The notes: generated from the sequence alone by a model not told the origin. 64,000 bases of DNA from Stappia taiwanensis (GCF_014635285.1 NZ_BMCR01000001.1:558001-622000); one strand, 5' to 3'; positions 8,103-17,149 are shown, numbered from the stretch's first letter. Made by a program: numbers and translations.

Positions 8103-8297
8103 CCCATAAGAGAGCAAGAAAGCTGCAAGGCTTCCCTTGCCAAAATAATCGGACATCGCGGTCTGAGTCTTGGGAGGAAGCGCCTTCAGGCGCGTCGTTA
8201 TGACAGCAGCCCGTGTAACAGATTAAAATCTGCTCTGCACGTTTGAAGGTTTGATACGCGAAACCTGAAAAGCAAGGCCTCTGGCCTTGCTTTTTTT
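8103..8297 (+). ncRNA. Candidate structured small RNA, unassigned
   Basis: About 195 bases without a convincing protein frame contain five successive hairpins: GCAAGG-CTTC-CCTTGC (8125-8140), GCGCC-TTCA-GGCGC (8180-8193), CAGATT-AA-AATCTG (8219-8232, with CGTG/CACG outer pairs at 8212-8215 and 8238-8241), AGGTTT-N8-AAACCT (8247-8266), and an 11-bp stem with a three-base loop and seven-T tail (8269-8297), a strong intrinsic terminator. GCAAGG of the first hairpin could also pair with CCTTGC of the terminator, so alternative folds are possible. The sequence does not match what I know of 6S, SRP, tmRNA or RNase P RNA. The 5' end is inferred from a weak promoter. Confidence 0.55.
8269..8297 (+). 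terminator. Strong intrinsic terminator of the small RNA
   Basis: AAAGCAAGGCC and GGCCTTGCTTT form an 11-bp perfect stem around the loop TCT, and the T-run continues to 8297. In the other direction the stem is followed by four T, so it may also stop weak minus-strand transcription from the lipoprotein gene. Confidence 0.85.
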
Positions 8298-8356
8298 CTT
8301 TTCAGACCGAAAAACAGAAAAGATGATCGACGAAACCGTCCGAACATCTTTCCCAC

Positions 8357-8433
8357 CCTCTCCCTGCCTCTTTCAATAGGCGGCACTGGGATCTGCCTTC
8401 GCGACAAACGTGTTCCGCTTGGGCAGGGAGAGG
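8357..8433. repeat. 12-bp inverted repeat with 53-base loop
   Basis: CCTCTCCCTGCC (8357-8368) and its complement GGCAGGGAGAGG (8422-8433) are perfect inverted repeats. The right arm touches the stop codon of the minus-strand lipoprotein gene. It may be a 3' mRNA structure or an unrecognised dispersed repeat; the sequence between the arms has no identifiable gene. Confidence 0.45.
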
Positions 8434-9063
8434 TCAGCTTCGGGCCGCGAACCACGCCTCCAGAGGCATGATCACCGGCGGCACACCATTGGCTTTTGGC
8501 CAGGAATCCACCGCATAGGCAACCCCGCCGGGACGCTCCGCAACGACCGCCGTGGCATGCGGATAGCGCCCATCGAGGAAGAAACCGCGCGCCACCGGCA
8601 CGCGCACCTCATGATGGCGCAGATAGCCATTGCGGGCGGCCACGAGCAAGACGCTGGTGGTGTTGGTGGCCTCGTCGATACAATCCATTTGCCCGGGCAC
8701 CCCGGCGTTGTGCAAATCATAGCCGCCAATATCGGCGCTTGATCCGACCTCCGCGCCGATCCGCTTTTCCGACCAGGCAATCGCCCGTGCGATGGCCTTG
8801 CGCTCTTCCCGTGCCGATGTCTTGCCCTTGGCCAAGATGGTACGCAAGGTCCGCAGATCCTTTTCCGTGAACTGAACCGGCGTCTTCCGGGCGCAACCGA
8901 ACGCATGGCACACATAGATCCGGTTTTCGCCGCGCGGCATCACCCCATCATGCGCTGCGTACCAGCTGCCCGCGTGCCCGTTCACCTGGCCGCTGCACCC
9001 GGCGGCGAAAAGCAGGCTCAGCGCCAGCGCCGGCATTGCCCTAGACCGTCCTTGATGTCTCAT
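8434..9063 (-). CDS. Conserved hypothetical lipoprotein
   Basis: A 209-residue protein. The N-terminus is a lipoprotein signal (LSLLFAAGC, Cys at about residue 23). ATG 9063 has AGAGGAAGA just upstream and is kept. The mature protein has a conserved-looking core with CHAFGCARK, an Arg/Glu-rich helical stretch, [25 protein letters not shown] and YPHATAVV, plus an aromatic VDSWP near the end. The paired Cys and the DCIDE and PHA motifs look like a small globular periplasmic domain, but I cannot name the family. It is divergent from trmFO and is followed by a long inverted repeat. Confidence 0.75.
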   Translation of the reverse strand: MRHQGRSRAMPALALSLLFAAGCSGQVNGHAGSWYAAHDGVMPRGENRIYVCHAFGCARKTPVQFTEKDLRTLRTILAKGKTSAREERKAIARAIAWSEKRIGAEVGSSADIGGYDLHNAGVPGQMDCIDEATNTTSVLLVAARNGYLRHHEVRVPVARGFFLDGRYPHATAVVAERPGGVAYAVDSWPKANGVPPVIMPLEAWFAARS

Positions 9064-9232
9064 TCTTCCTCTCGATCATTCCTCAGGTGTTATCTCCTGT
9101 TTCGTTGCCTCTGACCAGCCGACGCGCTACATCCCTCGCAGAACCGCCACGCGCCAGGGCGGAGCGCAGATCACGACCGCGCTCCCCCGCCGCGATGGCC
9201 CCTTCCCTCATCCACGCAAAGCGAAGGATCTC

Positions 9233-10648
9233 ATGACGATGCAGCCTGTTCATGTTATCGGCGGCGGCCTCGCCGGTTCGGAAGCTGCCTGGCAAATCGC
9301 CCGGCGCGGCATTCCGGTGGTGCTGCACGAAATGCGCCCCGTAAGGGGCACGGCCGCGCACAAGACCGAGGATCTGGCGGAGCTGGTCTGCTCCAATTCC
9401 TTCCGGTCCGACGATGCCGACCACAACGCGGTGGGGCTGCTGCACGACGAGTTGCGCCGGTCCGGATCGCTGATCATGTCCTGCGCCGACGACCATCAGG
9501 TGCCCGCCGGCGGTGCGCTCGCAGTCGACCGGGACGGCTTTGCCGCAGCCGTCAGCGCCGCCCTTGCCGCCCACCCGCTGATCACCATCGAACGCGAGGA
9601 GATCACCGCGCTGCCGCCGGAGGACTGGGACAGCGTCATCATCGCCACCGGCCCGCTGACCTCCCCGGCGCTTTCGGAGGCGGTATTGCAGGCAACCGGC
9701 GAAGATGCCCTGGCCTTCTTCGACGCCATCGCGCCGATCATCCATTTCGATTCCATCGACTTCGACACCGCCTGGTTCCAGTCGCGCTACGACAAGGTCG
9801 GCCCAGGCGGGACCGGCAAGGACTACATCAACTGCCCGATGGACAAGGCGCAATACGATGCCTTCATCGATGCGCTGATCGAAGGCCCCAAGGCCGATTT
9901 CAAGGAGTGGGAGACCAACACCCCCTATTTCGATGGCTGCCTGCCCATCGAGGTGATGGCCGAACGCGGTCGCGAAACCCTTCGTCATGGCCCGATGAAG
10001 CCGATGGGCCTGACCAATGCCCACAAGCCTGACGAAAAGCCTTATGCGGTGGTCCAGCTCCGGCAGGACAACGCCCTTGGCACGCTCTACAACATGGTCG
10101 GCTTCCAGACCAAGCTGAAGCACGGGGCGCAGCTTGAGATCTTCCGCATGATCCCCGGCCTTGAAGACGCGGTATTCGCCCGCCTTGGCGGCCTTCACCG
10201 CAACACCTTCCTCAACTCGCCGAAGCTGCTCGACGGCACCTTGCGCCTGAAGGCCCGTCCCGCCCTGCGCTTTGCCGGCCAGATCACGGGCTGCGAAGGC
10301 TATGTGGAATCGGCCAGTATCGGCTGCCTCACCGGCCTGTTCGCCGCCAGCGAACGGCTCGGCCGCACCCTGCCGCCGCCGCCGCCGACCAGCGCGATGG
10401 GGGCTCTGCTCGGTCACATCACCGGCGGGCATATCCTGCGCGACGAACCCGGCCCCGGATCCTTCCAGCCGATGAACGTCAACTTCGGCCTGTTCCCGCC
10501 CATCGAGACACCGAAGGCCGACGCCGAGGGCCGGCGCTACAAGGGCAAGGAAAAGTCCAAGGCCAAGAAAGCCGCGCTGACCCGGCGTGGCCGTGCCGAT
10601 TTCGCCGACTGGATGACAGCGCATGTGCCGCCCGCCACGGCGGAATAA
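9233..10648 (+). CDS. trmFO: TrmFO, folate-dependent tRNA (uracil-5-)-methyltransferase
   Basis: A 471-residue FAD enzyme that methylates U54 of tRNA using methylenetetrahydrofolate, forming the T-loop ribothymidine. The N-terminal dinucleotide-binding motif [19 protein letters not shown] is at about 7-25, followed by HEMRP and the family motif [11 protein letters not shown] near 60-70. [21 protein letters not shown]-like and [12 protein letters not shown] segments in the second half are typical. Length is normal. The start may be 9233 or the ATG at 9239; the AAGGA at 9226 suits the second better. A strong terminator follows. It is the only plus-strand housekeeping gene in this part of the window. 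Confidence 0.95.
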   Translation: MTMQPVHVIGGGLAGSEAAWQIARRGIPVVLHEMRPVRGTAAHKTEDLAELVCSNSFRSDDADHNAVGLLHDELRRSGSLIMSCADDHQVPAGGALAVDRDGFAAAVSAALAAHPLITIEREEITALPPEDWDSVIIATGPLTSPALSEAVLQATGEDALAFFDAIAPIIHFDSIDFDTAWFQSRYDKVGPGGTGKDYINCPMDKAQYDAFIDALIEGPKADFKEWETNTPYFDGCLPIEVMAERGRETLRHGPMKPMGLTNAHKPDEKPYAVVQLRQDNALGTLYNMVGFQTKLKHGAQLEIFRMIPGLEDAVFARLGGLHRNTFLNSPKLLDGTLRLKARPALRFAGQITGCEGYVESASIGCLTGLFAASERLGRTLPPPPPTSAMGALLGHITGGHILRDEPGPGSFQPMNVNFGLFPPIETPKADAEGRRYKGKEKSKAKKAALTRRGRADFADWMTAHVPPATAE

Positions 10649-10676
10649 ACGCCGCATTCATTCTCGCACGGCGTAA

Positions 10677-10711
10677 AAAACCCGCCGCGATCCCCTGTCG
10701 CGGCGGGTTTT
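10677..10711. terminator. Bidirectional terminator between trmFO and the MscS gene
   Basis: A perfect 14-bp stem, AAAACCCGCCGCGA with TCGCGGCGGGTTTT, and a 7-base loop give A/T-run symmetry, so it should work for trmFO (+) and for the convergent channel gene (-). An eleven-C tract follows at 10720-10730. Confidence 0.9.
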
Positions 10712-10719
10712 GTTCTTCG

Positions 10720-10730
10720 CCCCCCCCCCC
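10720..10730. repeat. Eleven-base poly-C tract
   Basis: Eleven consecutive C lie between the terminator and the 3' end of the MscS gene. It is intergenic, so slippage would not alter a protein. It could equally be a base-calling length error. Confidence 0.7.
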
Positions 10731-10743
10731 AAACGGCCGGACA

Positions 10744-12708
10744 TCAGGCCACCGAGGCGGCGGCCTCCTTCGGCTGCGATGGCAGGTCTCCCCCCGCCGG
10801 CCGCGGCTGATCTTCGGCCTTGACCTCCGGCAACCCGCCATCGCGCCCCAGATAGGTCACATTGGAAGGGAAGGCAAAGTCCGAACCGTTGGCCTGGACA
10901 ATGCGGCCAACCTCGAACAGGAGTTCCTGCTGGATTTCCATGAACTGGTTGCGGTCAGAGGTTCCGATGAGGGTGTAGATGCTCACATCCAGAGAATAGT
11001 TGCCATAGGCCACGAAGGTGACACGCAGCACCACCTGATCCAGCACCTTGGGATGCTCCGCCATATAGGCCCGGATCTGCTCGATGATCCGCTCCAGTGC
11101 CTCCGGGCTGGTCTCGTAGCGCAGGCCAATCGTGTGCATGAACAGAGACCTGTCGCGGCGGCTCATGTTGACGATCTTGAACTTCGCCAGATCAGAATTC
11201 GACACCGTGATCAGCGAGCGGTCGAGCGCGCGGATCCGGGTCGAGCGAATGCCGATGGCCTCAACCGTGCCGGACATCCCCTCGAATTCGCAGTACTCAC
11301 CAACCCGGACCATGCGGTCGGCGTAAAGGATGATGCCGCCGATCAGGTTCTCCAGGGTCGGCTGGGCGGCAAGGGCGACCGCCAGACCACCGACACCGAG
11401 ACCGGCGATAACACCGTAGATCGGAATGCCGATCCGCGTTGCCCCGTAGCCCATGACGACCACTGACAGCGTGAAGCCGAAGGCACGGAACGCCGTGCGC
11501 AACAGACTGGAATCCAGGCTTTCGGCGGACATCGCCGGGTTCTTCATCACCCAGCTCGCGATCAATTCGATAGTCTGGTAGAGGAGCCATGCCATGGTGG
11601 TCCACATCAGAACCGTGGTTACGGTGCTGATCACAACCATCGGATCCCCAGTGATGTTGACTTCCTGTTCGACCAAATAGCGGAACGAGGCAAGCGTCGC
11701 CATGAACAGAAGCGGGAACTGAAGCCGGCGCACCTGACGGCGGAAGTCTGAGGTTGGAACGGCGCGCCACCGATTCCACCGATGGACCAGCATCAACAGC
11801 GTGACCGAGATCACAATCAAAGCCGCAAGTGCAATCCACTGCCAGTAGGTCTGCGACATGAACTCCGTTCGCAACCAAGGCGGACCGGCAAGGATCACAT
11901 CGTACCAGCGTGGCGCTACAAGATTGCCGGGGGTGTAGATATAATATTTGTAGAGGTCGATCCCCTTGTCCGAACGGGCGGGAAACTGCTTGATCAGTTC
12001 ATAGTCGTCGGGGATACGCTCCACGGCCTCCCGTGTAACGAGGTAGCTCCCTTTCCCCTCCGTCGCGGCAAATTCGATATCCGTTCCGGGAATGGTCCAG
12101 CGGTCCGGAAGGCTGTCGCGGTTCATGTGATAGTCGAACGATCCAGCGCTTTCGCCAGGCACCGTACTTAGCTTGGGCAGGTGAATTCGGTCGAGAATTT
12201 CCTGAAACTGCAGAACGATCTCAATGCTGGCGCTCTCGCGCGCGGTCTCGGCAATATCGCCAAGGTCGAAGATCCCGGCAGCCTTGGCGATCAGTAGCCG
12301 GACAAGCGCGAGATCCCGCTCCTGCTCCTCGGAAAGCCGAGGCTGTTTGCTTTCCTGAAAGTCCTTGGCCACCCGCATCCAGATGGTTGAGGCCTCGCGC
12401 ATGATGGCTAGGAAACTGCCGAGTGAAGCGCGCGGGCTCGAGGTGTCCGGCGGAACGATCGGATAGTCGCGCAAATAGCTTTGGATGTCGATCTTGGTAA
12501 CCGTGCCAGCCGGCTCCGCCGCTTCCAGAGACGAGTCATCGGCCGTTCCAACCACATGCACAGGCGGCGGAACGACCTCTTCCCCCAGTTGTTCGGCGCT
12601 TGCTACCGGCACGAGGGGGCTGGGCATGACAATTGCCCCAAGCGCCAGCCAACCGGCGGCCAGCATCCCGCCAAATGATGCCGCCAGCGATCGCCCCTGC
12701 TTCCTCAT
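10744..12708 (-). CDS. Large MscS-family mechanosensitive channel
   Basis: A 654-residue membrane protein. A signal-like hydrophobic segment (residues about 10-35) is followed by a periplasmic domain of roughly 250 residues, then several transmembrane helices from WQWIALAALIVISVTLLML onwards. The MscS pore-lining helix and beta domain are visible: GVIAGLGVGGLAVALAAQ, ENLIGGIILYADRMVRVGEYCE and GTVEAIGIRSTRIRALD. The soluble C-terminal vestibule follows. ATG 12708 starts at the signal segment; the upstream TTG at 12753 is less likely. It should release solutes under membrane tension; the long periplasmic part resembles the larger MscS/YbdG-type homologues rather than minimal MscS. It stands alone. 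Confidence 0.88.
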   Translation of the reverse strand: MRKQGRSLAASFGGMLAAGWLALGAIVMPSPLVPVASAEQLGEEVVPPPVHVVGTADDSSLEAAEPAGTVTKIDIQSYLRDYPIVPPDTSSPRASLGSFLAIMREASTIWMRVAKDFQESKQPRLSEEQERDLALVRLLIAKAAGIFDLGDIAETARESASIEIVLQFQEILDRIHLPKLSTVPGESAGSFDYHMNRDSLPDRWTIPGTDIEFAATEGKGSYLVTREAVERIPDDYELIKQFPARSDKGIDLYKYYIYTPGNLVAPRWYDVILAGPPWLRTEFMSQTYWQWIALAALIVISVTLLMLVHRWNRWRAVPTSDFRRQVRRLQFPLLFMATLASFRYLVEQEVNITGDPMVVISTVTTVLMWTTMAWLLYQTIELIASWVMKNPAMSAESLDSSLLRTAFRAFGFTLSVVVMGYGATRIGIPIYGVIAGLGVGGLAVALAAQPTLENLIGGIILYADRMVRVGEYCEFEGMSGTVEAIGIRSTRIRALDRSLITVSNSDLAKFKIVNMSRRDRSLFMHTIGLRYETSPEALERIIEQIRAYMAEHPKVLDQVVLRVTFVAYGNYSLDVSIYTLIGTSDRNQFMEIQQELLFEVGRIVQANGSDFAFPSNVTYLGRDGGLPEVKAEDQPRPAGGDLPSQPKEAAASVA

Positions 12709-12817
12709 TTCCACCACCCGAAAAATCTCCAACCGAATTTGTAAAGCGATCAATAGCGCAGAATGTTGAAGAGCGGGTTACACCGGCCGCATGTTCTGCG
12801 TGCGAGCTTGTGAAGGC

Positions 12818-13681
12818 TCAGACGCGCTTGCCCGCACGCCGCCAGGACCGCCACAAGATCCACTGCCGACGCAGGCGCGACAGCTCCGGCGGATTGGCAA
12901 ACAGGTCGAAATCCGCGCGCGCCATCCGCTCCAGCAATGGCTCGACAAGGCAGACTGGAAGGAAAGCCGGCACCACCGCCGTAGGCAACCCATCGATCCG
13001 CGCGCGGGTTCTGGCAAGGTGCGAATGGGCAATTCCGGCGAGCTCCCGCAAGGCGGACTTCAGCGCCGGGGTGCACTCTCCCCGAAACACCGTTTCCCGG
13101 TCGACCCCATGGGCATCGAGAAGATCGGCAGGCAGATAGAGCTGGCGCCGCGCGGAATGCCAGGGTAAGGCCCGCATCAGACCGGTCAGCGCGTAGGCAA
13201 CCCCCGCGTGGCCGGCGATCTCGGCGGTATCAGGGTCGGCGCCCCTGGAAAGAACAATCGCGGCAAGCTGGATCAGCGCCGACGACGTCTCGCCGGCATA
13301 GCCTTCCAGATCGCCAAGACACGGCATCGGATCGTCATAAAGATCGAAGATCCGCGCATCGATCAGATTGAGAAAAGCGTCGAGCGGCAGGTGATAGGTC
13401 TCGATGGTGCGGCGAATGGCTCCGGCCACCGGATGCTGATCCACATCCCCGCCTGCGGAGGCCTGCAAGGCATCGCGCCACCATTGCAGCCGGATCTCCC
13501 CGGGCATCGGATCGGACACGATCTCCCGCGCCCGAGCAATCTCCATGTTGAAGGCGTAAAGCGCCGCCAACCCACCTCGCTCGGCCTCGGGAGCGAACAG
13601 CAGCGACAGGTATCGGTCAAAATCATGCTGGCGGACGAGCGCCAGACAGTGCTCGTCGCCGGAAGTCTGGTCAGCGCTCAT
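12818..13681 (-). CDS. Squalene/phytoene synthase-like protein, NDUFAF6-type
   Basis: A 287-residue member of the squalene/phytoene synthase fold. Conserved regions include LFAPEAERGGLAALYAFN near 28-45, AREIVSDPMPGEIRLQWWRD, and DARIFDLYDDPMP with YAGETSSALIQL. The Asp-rich metal motifs of true synthases are incomplete: the first is replaced by an AREIVSD sequence, as in the mitochondrial complex I assembly factor NDUFAF6. No hopanoid or carotenoid genes are nearby. It lies 27 bp after an NDUFAF3-like gene at the end of the yajC-secD-secF operon. A role in complex I assembly is inferred from homology and context; enzymatic activity is doubtful. Confidence 0.8.
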   Translation of the reverse strand: MSADQTSGDEHCLALVRQHDFDRYLSLLFAPEAERGGLAALYAFNMEIARAREIVSDPMPGEIRLQWWRDALQASAGGDVDQHPVAGAIRRTIETYHLPLDAFLNLIDARIFDLYDDPMPCLGDLEGYAGETSSALIQLAAIVLSRGADPDTAEIAGHAGVAYALTGLMRALPWHSARRQLYLPADLLDAHGVDRETVFRGECTPALKSALRELAGIAHSHLARTRARIDGLPTAVVPAFLPVCLVEPLLERMARADFDLFANPPELSRLRRQWILWRSWRRAGKRV

Positions 13682-13708
13682 GGGACGACACCTAGGGCTC
13701 CACGCGCC

Positions 13709-14107
13709 TCAGTCCACGGCCAGCAGGACCGTGGCAACGGCACGGTCCTCCGACAGAAGAACATTGTAAGTGCGCACCGCCGCACCGGTGGACATCGGAT
13801 CGGAGCGAATGCCGGCCTCCCGCAGGGCAGCCTTGAGATCCGCCGGGATCGGCACCAGCGTCTCGCCCGTGCCGACCAACAGCACCTCGATATCCCCAGC
13901 TTCCTGGAACACCCGATCCAGCGCGGCGGCATCGATATCGGCGACCGCCCGCGCATCCCAGCCGTAGATCCCACTTGGAACGCAGAGGATCGAACCGCGG
14001 TGCGACATTTCCGCGAAACGGAACCCGCCTTCACCATAGGCGTCGATCGGAACCCGTCCCGGGAAATGGGCATCGCGGATCACGATGCCTTCGCCGCGCT
14101 TTGCCAT
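13709..14107 (-). CDS. Mth938-like domain protein, NDUFAF3 homologue
   Basis: A 132-residue protein of the DUF498/Mth938 family. ATG 14107 follows GGAGACGAAT, a good ribosome-binding site, and is preferred to the longer frame from 14185 that would overlap secF. Typical segments are GEGGFRFAEMSHRGSIL, PSGIYGWD and LLVGTGETLVPIPADL. The human relative NDUFAF3 is a complex I assembly factor, and adjacency to secF-type genes is a known bacterial arrangement for this family. Here it sits between secF and the NDUFAF6-like gene. Function in complex I assembly is inferred. Confidence 0.85.
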   Translation of the reverse strand: MAKRGEGIVIRDAHFPGRVPIDAYGEGGFRFAEMSHRGSILCVPSGIYGWDARAVADIDAAALDRVFQEAGDIEVLLVGTGETLVPIPADLKAALREAGIRSDPMSTGAAVRTYNVLLSEDRAVATVLLAVD

Positions 14108-14147
14108 ATTCGTCTCCTGGCGTCGCCTCGCCGACGGCGCGCCGCCC

Positions 14148-15107
14148 TCAGGTCGAGGCAGCCTTGTTGTCTTCGCCCGATGCATCGCTGGCGTCGCTGT
14201 CCGGTCCCGTCACGGCGGACGGGCGCAGCTTGAGTATGATCAGCATCGGCGCGGCCAGGAAGATCGAGGAATAGGTGCCGATCACCACGCCGAAGATCAT
14301 CGCCAGCGTGAAGGAGCGAATCACCTCGCCGCCAAAGGTGTAAAGCGCCAGCAGCGCCAGCAAAGTGGTGACCGAAGTCATCACGGTGCGCGACAGCATC
14401 TCGTTGATCGAGCGGTCGAGCAACTCCGGCAGCGGCATCTTCTTGTAGCGCCGAAGGTTCTCGCGGATCCGATCATAAACCACAACGGTATCGTTCAACG
14501 AATAACCGATGATGGTCAACACCGCCGCGATACTCGACAAGGAAAACTCCAGCTGCAGCACCACGAACAGGCCGACAGTGATGATGATGTCGTTCACCGT
14601 GGTGACGATCGCGCCGATGGCGAAGTGCCACTCGAAGCGGAACCAGATGTAGAACAGGATCACCAGCAGCGAGGCAACCACGGCAATGGTGCCAGCCTGG
14701 GCCAGCTCGCCGGACACACGCGGGCCGACAACCTCGACCCGCCGGAATTCGACGCTTTCGCCAAAGGTCTCGCGAACCAGCGATACCACTGATTGCTGTG
14801 CCAGCTCCCCGCCTTCGGGCTGCTGCACCCGCACCAGCACTTCATCCGGCGCACCGAACTGCTGTACCTGCACATCGCCCAGATCGAGCGTGCCGAGCTG
14901 GGTGCGGATGCCGGAGATATCCGCCGGCGATTCCATCGTCTTCATCTCGAAGACCGTGCCGCCCTTGAAGTCGATGCCGAAATTCAGCCCGACGGAAAAG
15001 AACAGACCGATCGATGCCAGAATGAGCACGATGGTGAGCGGATAGGAGATGGTCCTGAGCCGCATGAAGCGGATCTGGGTGTTGTCCGGGATGAGTCTGA
15101 GTAGCAT
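14148..15107 (-). CDS. secF: Protein translocase subunit SecF
   Basis: A 319-residue inner-membrane protein that works with SecD to drive late stages of Sec export using the proton gradient. The first helix (TISYPLTIVLILASIGLFF) is followed by the characteristic GLNFGIDFKGGT motif, a periplasmic domain, then five further helices with the DTVVVYDRIRENLR signature near residue 220 and NEMLSRTVMTSVTTL. Length is normal. It starts 18 bp after the secD stop. The C-terminal tail is rich in Asp/Ser. Confidence 0.96.
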   Translation of the reverse strand: MLLRLIPDNTQIRFMRLRTISYPLTIVLILASIGLFFSVGLNFGIDFKGGTVFEMKTMESPADISGIRTQLGTLDLGDVQVQQFGAPDEVLVRVQQPEGGELAQQSVVSLVRETFGESVEFRRVEVVGPRVSGELAQAGTIAVVASLLVILFYIWFRFEWHFAIGAIVTTVNDIIITVGLFVVLQLEFSLSSIAAVLTIIGYSLNDTVVVYDRIRENLRRYKKMPLPELLDRSINEMLSRTVMTSVTTLLALLALYTFGGEVIRSFTLAMIFGVVIGTYSSIFLAAPMLIILKLRPSAVTGPDSDASDASGEDNKAAST

Positions 15108-15125
15108 GTCCTGGGTCCCCGGCGG

Positions 15126-16736
15126 TCAGATCGGCAAGCGGCTTGGGCGCTGCCAGCGCACCCAAAGGGCGACAAGAAGCCGCGAGAAGGTAAAGGCGGA
15201 AAACACGGTGGTGAAGATACCGATTGCCAGCGTCACCGCAAAGCCGCGGATCGGTCCCGAACCAAGCTGGAACAGGATCAGGGCCGCGATCAGCGTGGTG
15301 ATATTGGCATCCAGGATGGTGCCCAATGCCCGCGAATACCCGGCGTCGATCGCGCTGATGGCCGACCGACCGGCGCGCGCTTCCTCGCGAATACGCTCGA
15401 AGATCAGCACGTTGGCGTCCACCGCCATGCCGATGGTCAGGACGATGCCGGCAATGCCCGGCAAGGTCAGCGTTGCCTGAAGCGTGGTCAAGGCACCAAA
15501 GATCATCAGGATATTGGCGATCAGCGCCAGATCGGCGATCACACCAAAGCGGCCGTAAGCCAGGATCATGAAGACAATCACCAGCGCCGCGCCGATCAAC
15601 GAGGCGATACGGCCCGCATCGACCGAATCCTGTCCGAGCCCCGGACCGATGGAGCGTTCCTCGACCACCGTCAGCTTGGCCGGCAACGCGCCCGCACGCA
15701 GCAGCACCGCCAAATCATTGGCACTTTCAACCGTGAAGCTGCCGGAGATCTGCCCCGAACCGCCGGTGATCGGCTCGCGGATCACCGGAGCGGAAATCAC
15801 CTCGTTGTCGAGCACGATGGCAAACGGGCGTCCAACATTGCGCTGGGTCACCACGGAGAAGGTCCGGGCGCCAGAGGTGTTGAAGCGGAAGTTCACCACC
15901 GGCTCGTTGGTGCGCTGATCGAAGGAGACCTGCGCATCGACGAGGTCCTCACCGGACAGAAGCGGTGCTTCTTCCAGCAGGTAGGGAATCGGCGGATCGT
16001 CGGCGGAATACGTCACGACGGAGCCCACTGGCGGACGCGACTGCATCGCCTGTTCCGGGCTCATCGACTGATCGACCATATGGAAGGTCAACTGCGCGGT
16101 CTGGCCCACCAGCTCCTTCAGCCGCTGCGGATCGCCCTCACCCGGCGCCTCCACCAGGATGCGGTCCTCGCCCTGACGCTGAATGCTCGGCTCCGTGGTG
16201 CCGAATTCGTCAAGACGCAGACGGATCACCTCGATAGACTGCTGGACGATCGAACTGATGCGCTGCGACAGCCCCTGCTCGGAATAGGCGAAACGGATCA
16301 GCCCGTCTTCCGACACGGTCATGTCGAATTCATCGACCGCCTGCCCGCCGAAGAGATTGGCGACCAGCGGGTTCTTCAACTCGGCCAGCCGCTTTTCCGC
16401 TTCGGCCAAACGCTCCAGGTCGCGAATGCGCACCTGCGCGCCATTCCCCTGCACGCCGAGACCAGTATAGCCGATGCGCGGATCATCGCGCAGCGTCTGC
16501 CGAATATCGCCGACCAGCGTCTTCAGCCGCTTGGCGACATAGTCCTTGCGATCGATCTCATAAAGCAGATAGGCCCCGCCCTGCAGATCGAGGCCAAGCA
16601 CGACCTGGCGCTTGGGCAGCCAGTCCGGCCAGGCCTTCAGCGTGTCCGAGGAGAAAAAGTTCGGCAGGGTCGTTACCAACCCGGCGAGGACGACGAGGAC
16701 GATCAGGCTGATCTTCCAGCGTGCAAAGTAGAGCAT
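15126..16736 (-). CDS. secD: Protein translocase subunit SecD
   Basis: A 536-residue membrane subunit of the SecDF complex. It has the N-terminal helix (KISLIVLVVLAGLVTTLPNFF), LGLDLQGGAYLLYEID near 48-63, a large periplasmic region with P1 head, and the C-terminal membrane half with GMAVDANVLIFERIREE and TTLIAALILFQLGSGPIRGFA. These are the standard SecD signatures. It lies between yajC (77 bp upstream) and secF (18 bp downstream), the usual operon order. Confidence 0.96.
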   Translation of the reverse strand: MLYFARWKISLIVLVVLAGLVTTLPNFFSSDTLKAWPDWLPKRQVVLGLDLQGGAYLLYEIDRKDYVAKRLKTLVGDIRQTLRDDPRIGYTGLGVQGNGAQVRIRDLERLAEAEKRLAELKNPLVANLFGGQAVDEFDMTVSEDGLIRFAYSEQGLSQRISSIVQQSIEVIRLRLDEFGTTEPSIQRQGEDRILVEAPGEGDPQRLKELVGQTAQLTFHMVDQSMSPEQAMQSRPPVGSVVTYSADDPPIPYLLEEAPLLSGEDLVDAQVSFDQRTNEPVVNFRFNTSGARTFSVVTQRNVGRPFAIVLDNEVISAPVIREPITGGSGQISGSFTVESANDLAVLLRAGALPAKLTVVEERSIGPGLGQDSVDAGRIASLIGAALVIVFMILAYGRFGVIADLALIANILMIFGALTTLQATLTLPGIAGIVLTIGMAVDANVLIFERIREEARAGRSAISAIDAGYSRALGTILDANITTLIAALILFQLGSGPIRGFAVTLAIGIFTTVFSAFTFSRLLVALWVRWQRPSRLPI

Positions 16737-16813
16737 GGCGTGGCCGTTTCTGGTTTCCCCGCGCCGCCCGGAGTGGCGGCGTGCGGCGGGGAGCGTCTAT
16801 CCTTGGCGGCGTG

Positions 16814-17149
16814 TCAGCCGTTGTCCTTGACCGGCTCCGTCTTGGAGCGGACTTCCTGGATCATGCTGCGCACGGTGCGCACCTTCATGCCCTCGGCGAC
16901 CTCGATCTGCACTTCCGTCTCGTCGACCACCTTGGAGATCTTGCCGATCAGGCCGCCGGCCGTCACAACCGTATCGCCGCGGCGCAGATTGGCGACCATT
17001 TCCTGGTGCTGCTTCATGCGCTGACGCTGCGGGCGGATGATCAGAAAGTACATGATCACGAAAATCAGGACGAACGGCAGGATCGACATCAGCATTTCCT
17101 GCGTGCCGGCACCACCGACACCTTGCGCATAGGCAGGCGAAATCAGCAT
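16814..17149 (-). CDS. yajC: Sec translocon accessory protein YajC
   Basis: A 111-residue protein with one membrane helix (ILPFVLIFVIMYFLIIRPQ), the RPQRQRMKQHQEM motif and a cytoplasmic GDTVVTAGGLIGKI domain typical of YajC. The start at 17149 (MLISPAYAQG) is chosen because the 12 residues from an upstream start at 17185 are polar and unlike the family. First gene of the yajC-secD-secF operon. Confidence 0.95.
   Translation of the reverse strand: MLISPAYAQGVGGAGTQEMLMSILPFVLIFVIMYFLIIRPQRQRMKQHQEMVANLRRGDTVVTAGGLIGKISKVVDETEVQIEVAEGMKVRTVRSMIQEVRSKTEPVKDNG

Noticed and set aside
8103-8297. 6S RNA, SRP RNA, tmRNA or RNase P RNA
   Set aside because: No matching conserved core sequences or sizes; only the generic small-RNA call can be supported.
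8198-8455. Minus-strand 85-codon frame over the small RNA region
   Set aside because: Low-complexity Arg/Phe-rich sequence with no ribosome-binding site, crossing a strong terminator.
9083-10657. Minus-strand open frame of 524 codons
   Set aside because: Antisense to trmFO.
12818-13681. Hopanoid or carotenoid synthase (HpnC/CrtB)
   Set aside because: The metal-binding Asp motifs are incomplete and no isoprenoid genes are near; NDUFAF6-type is a better match.
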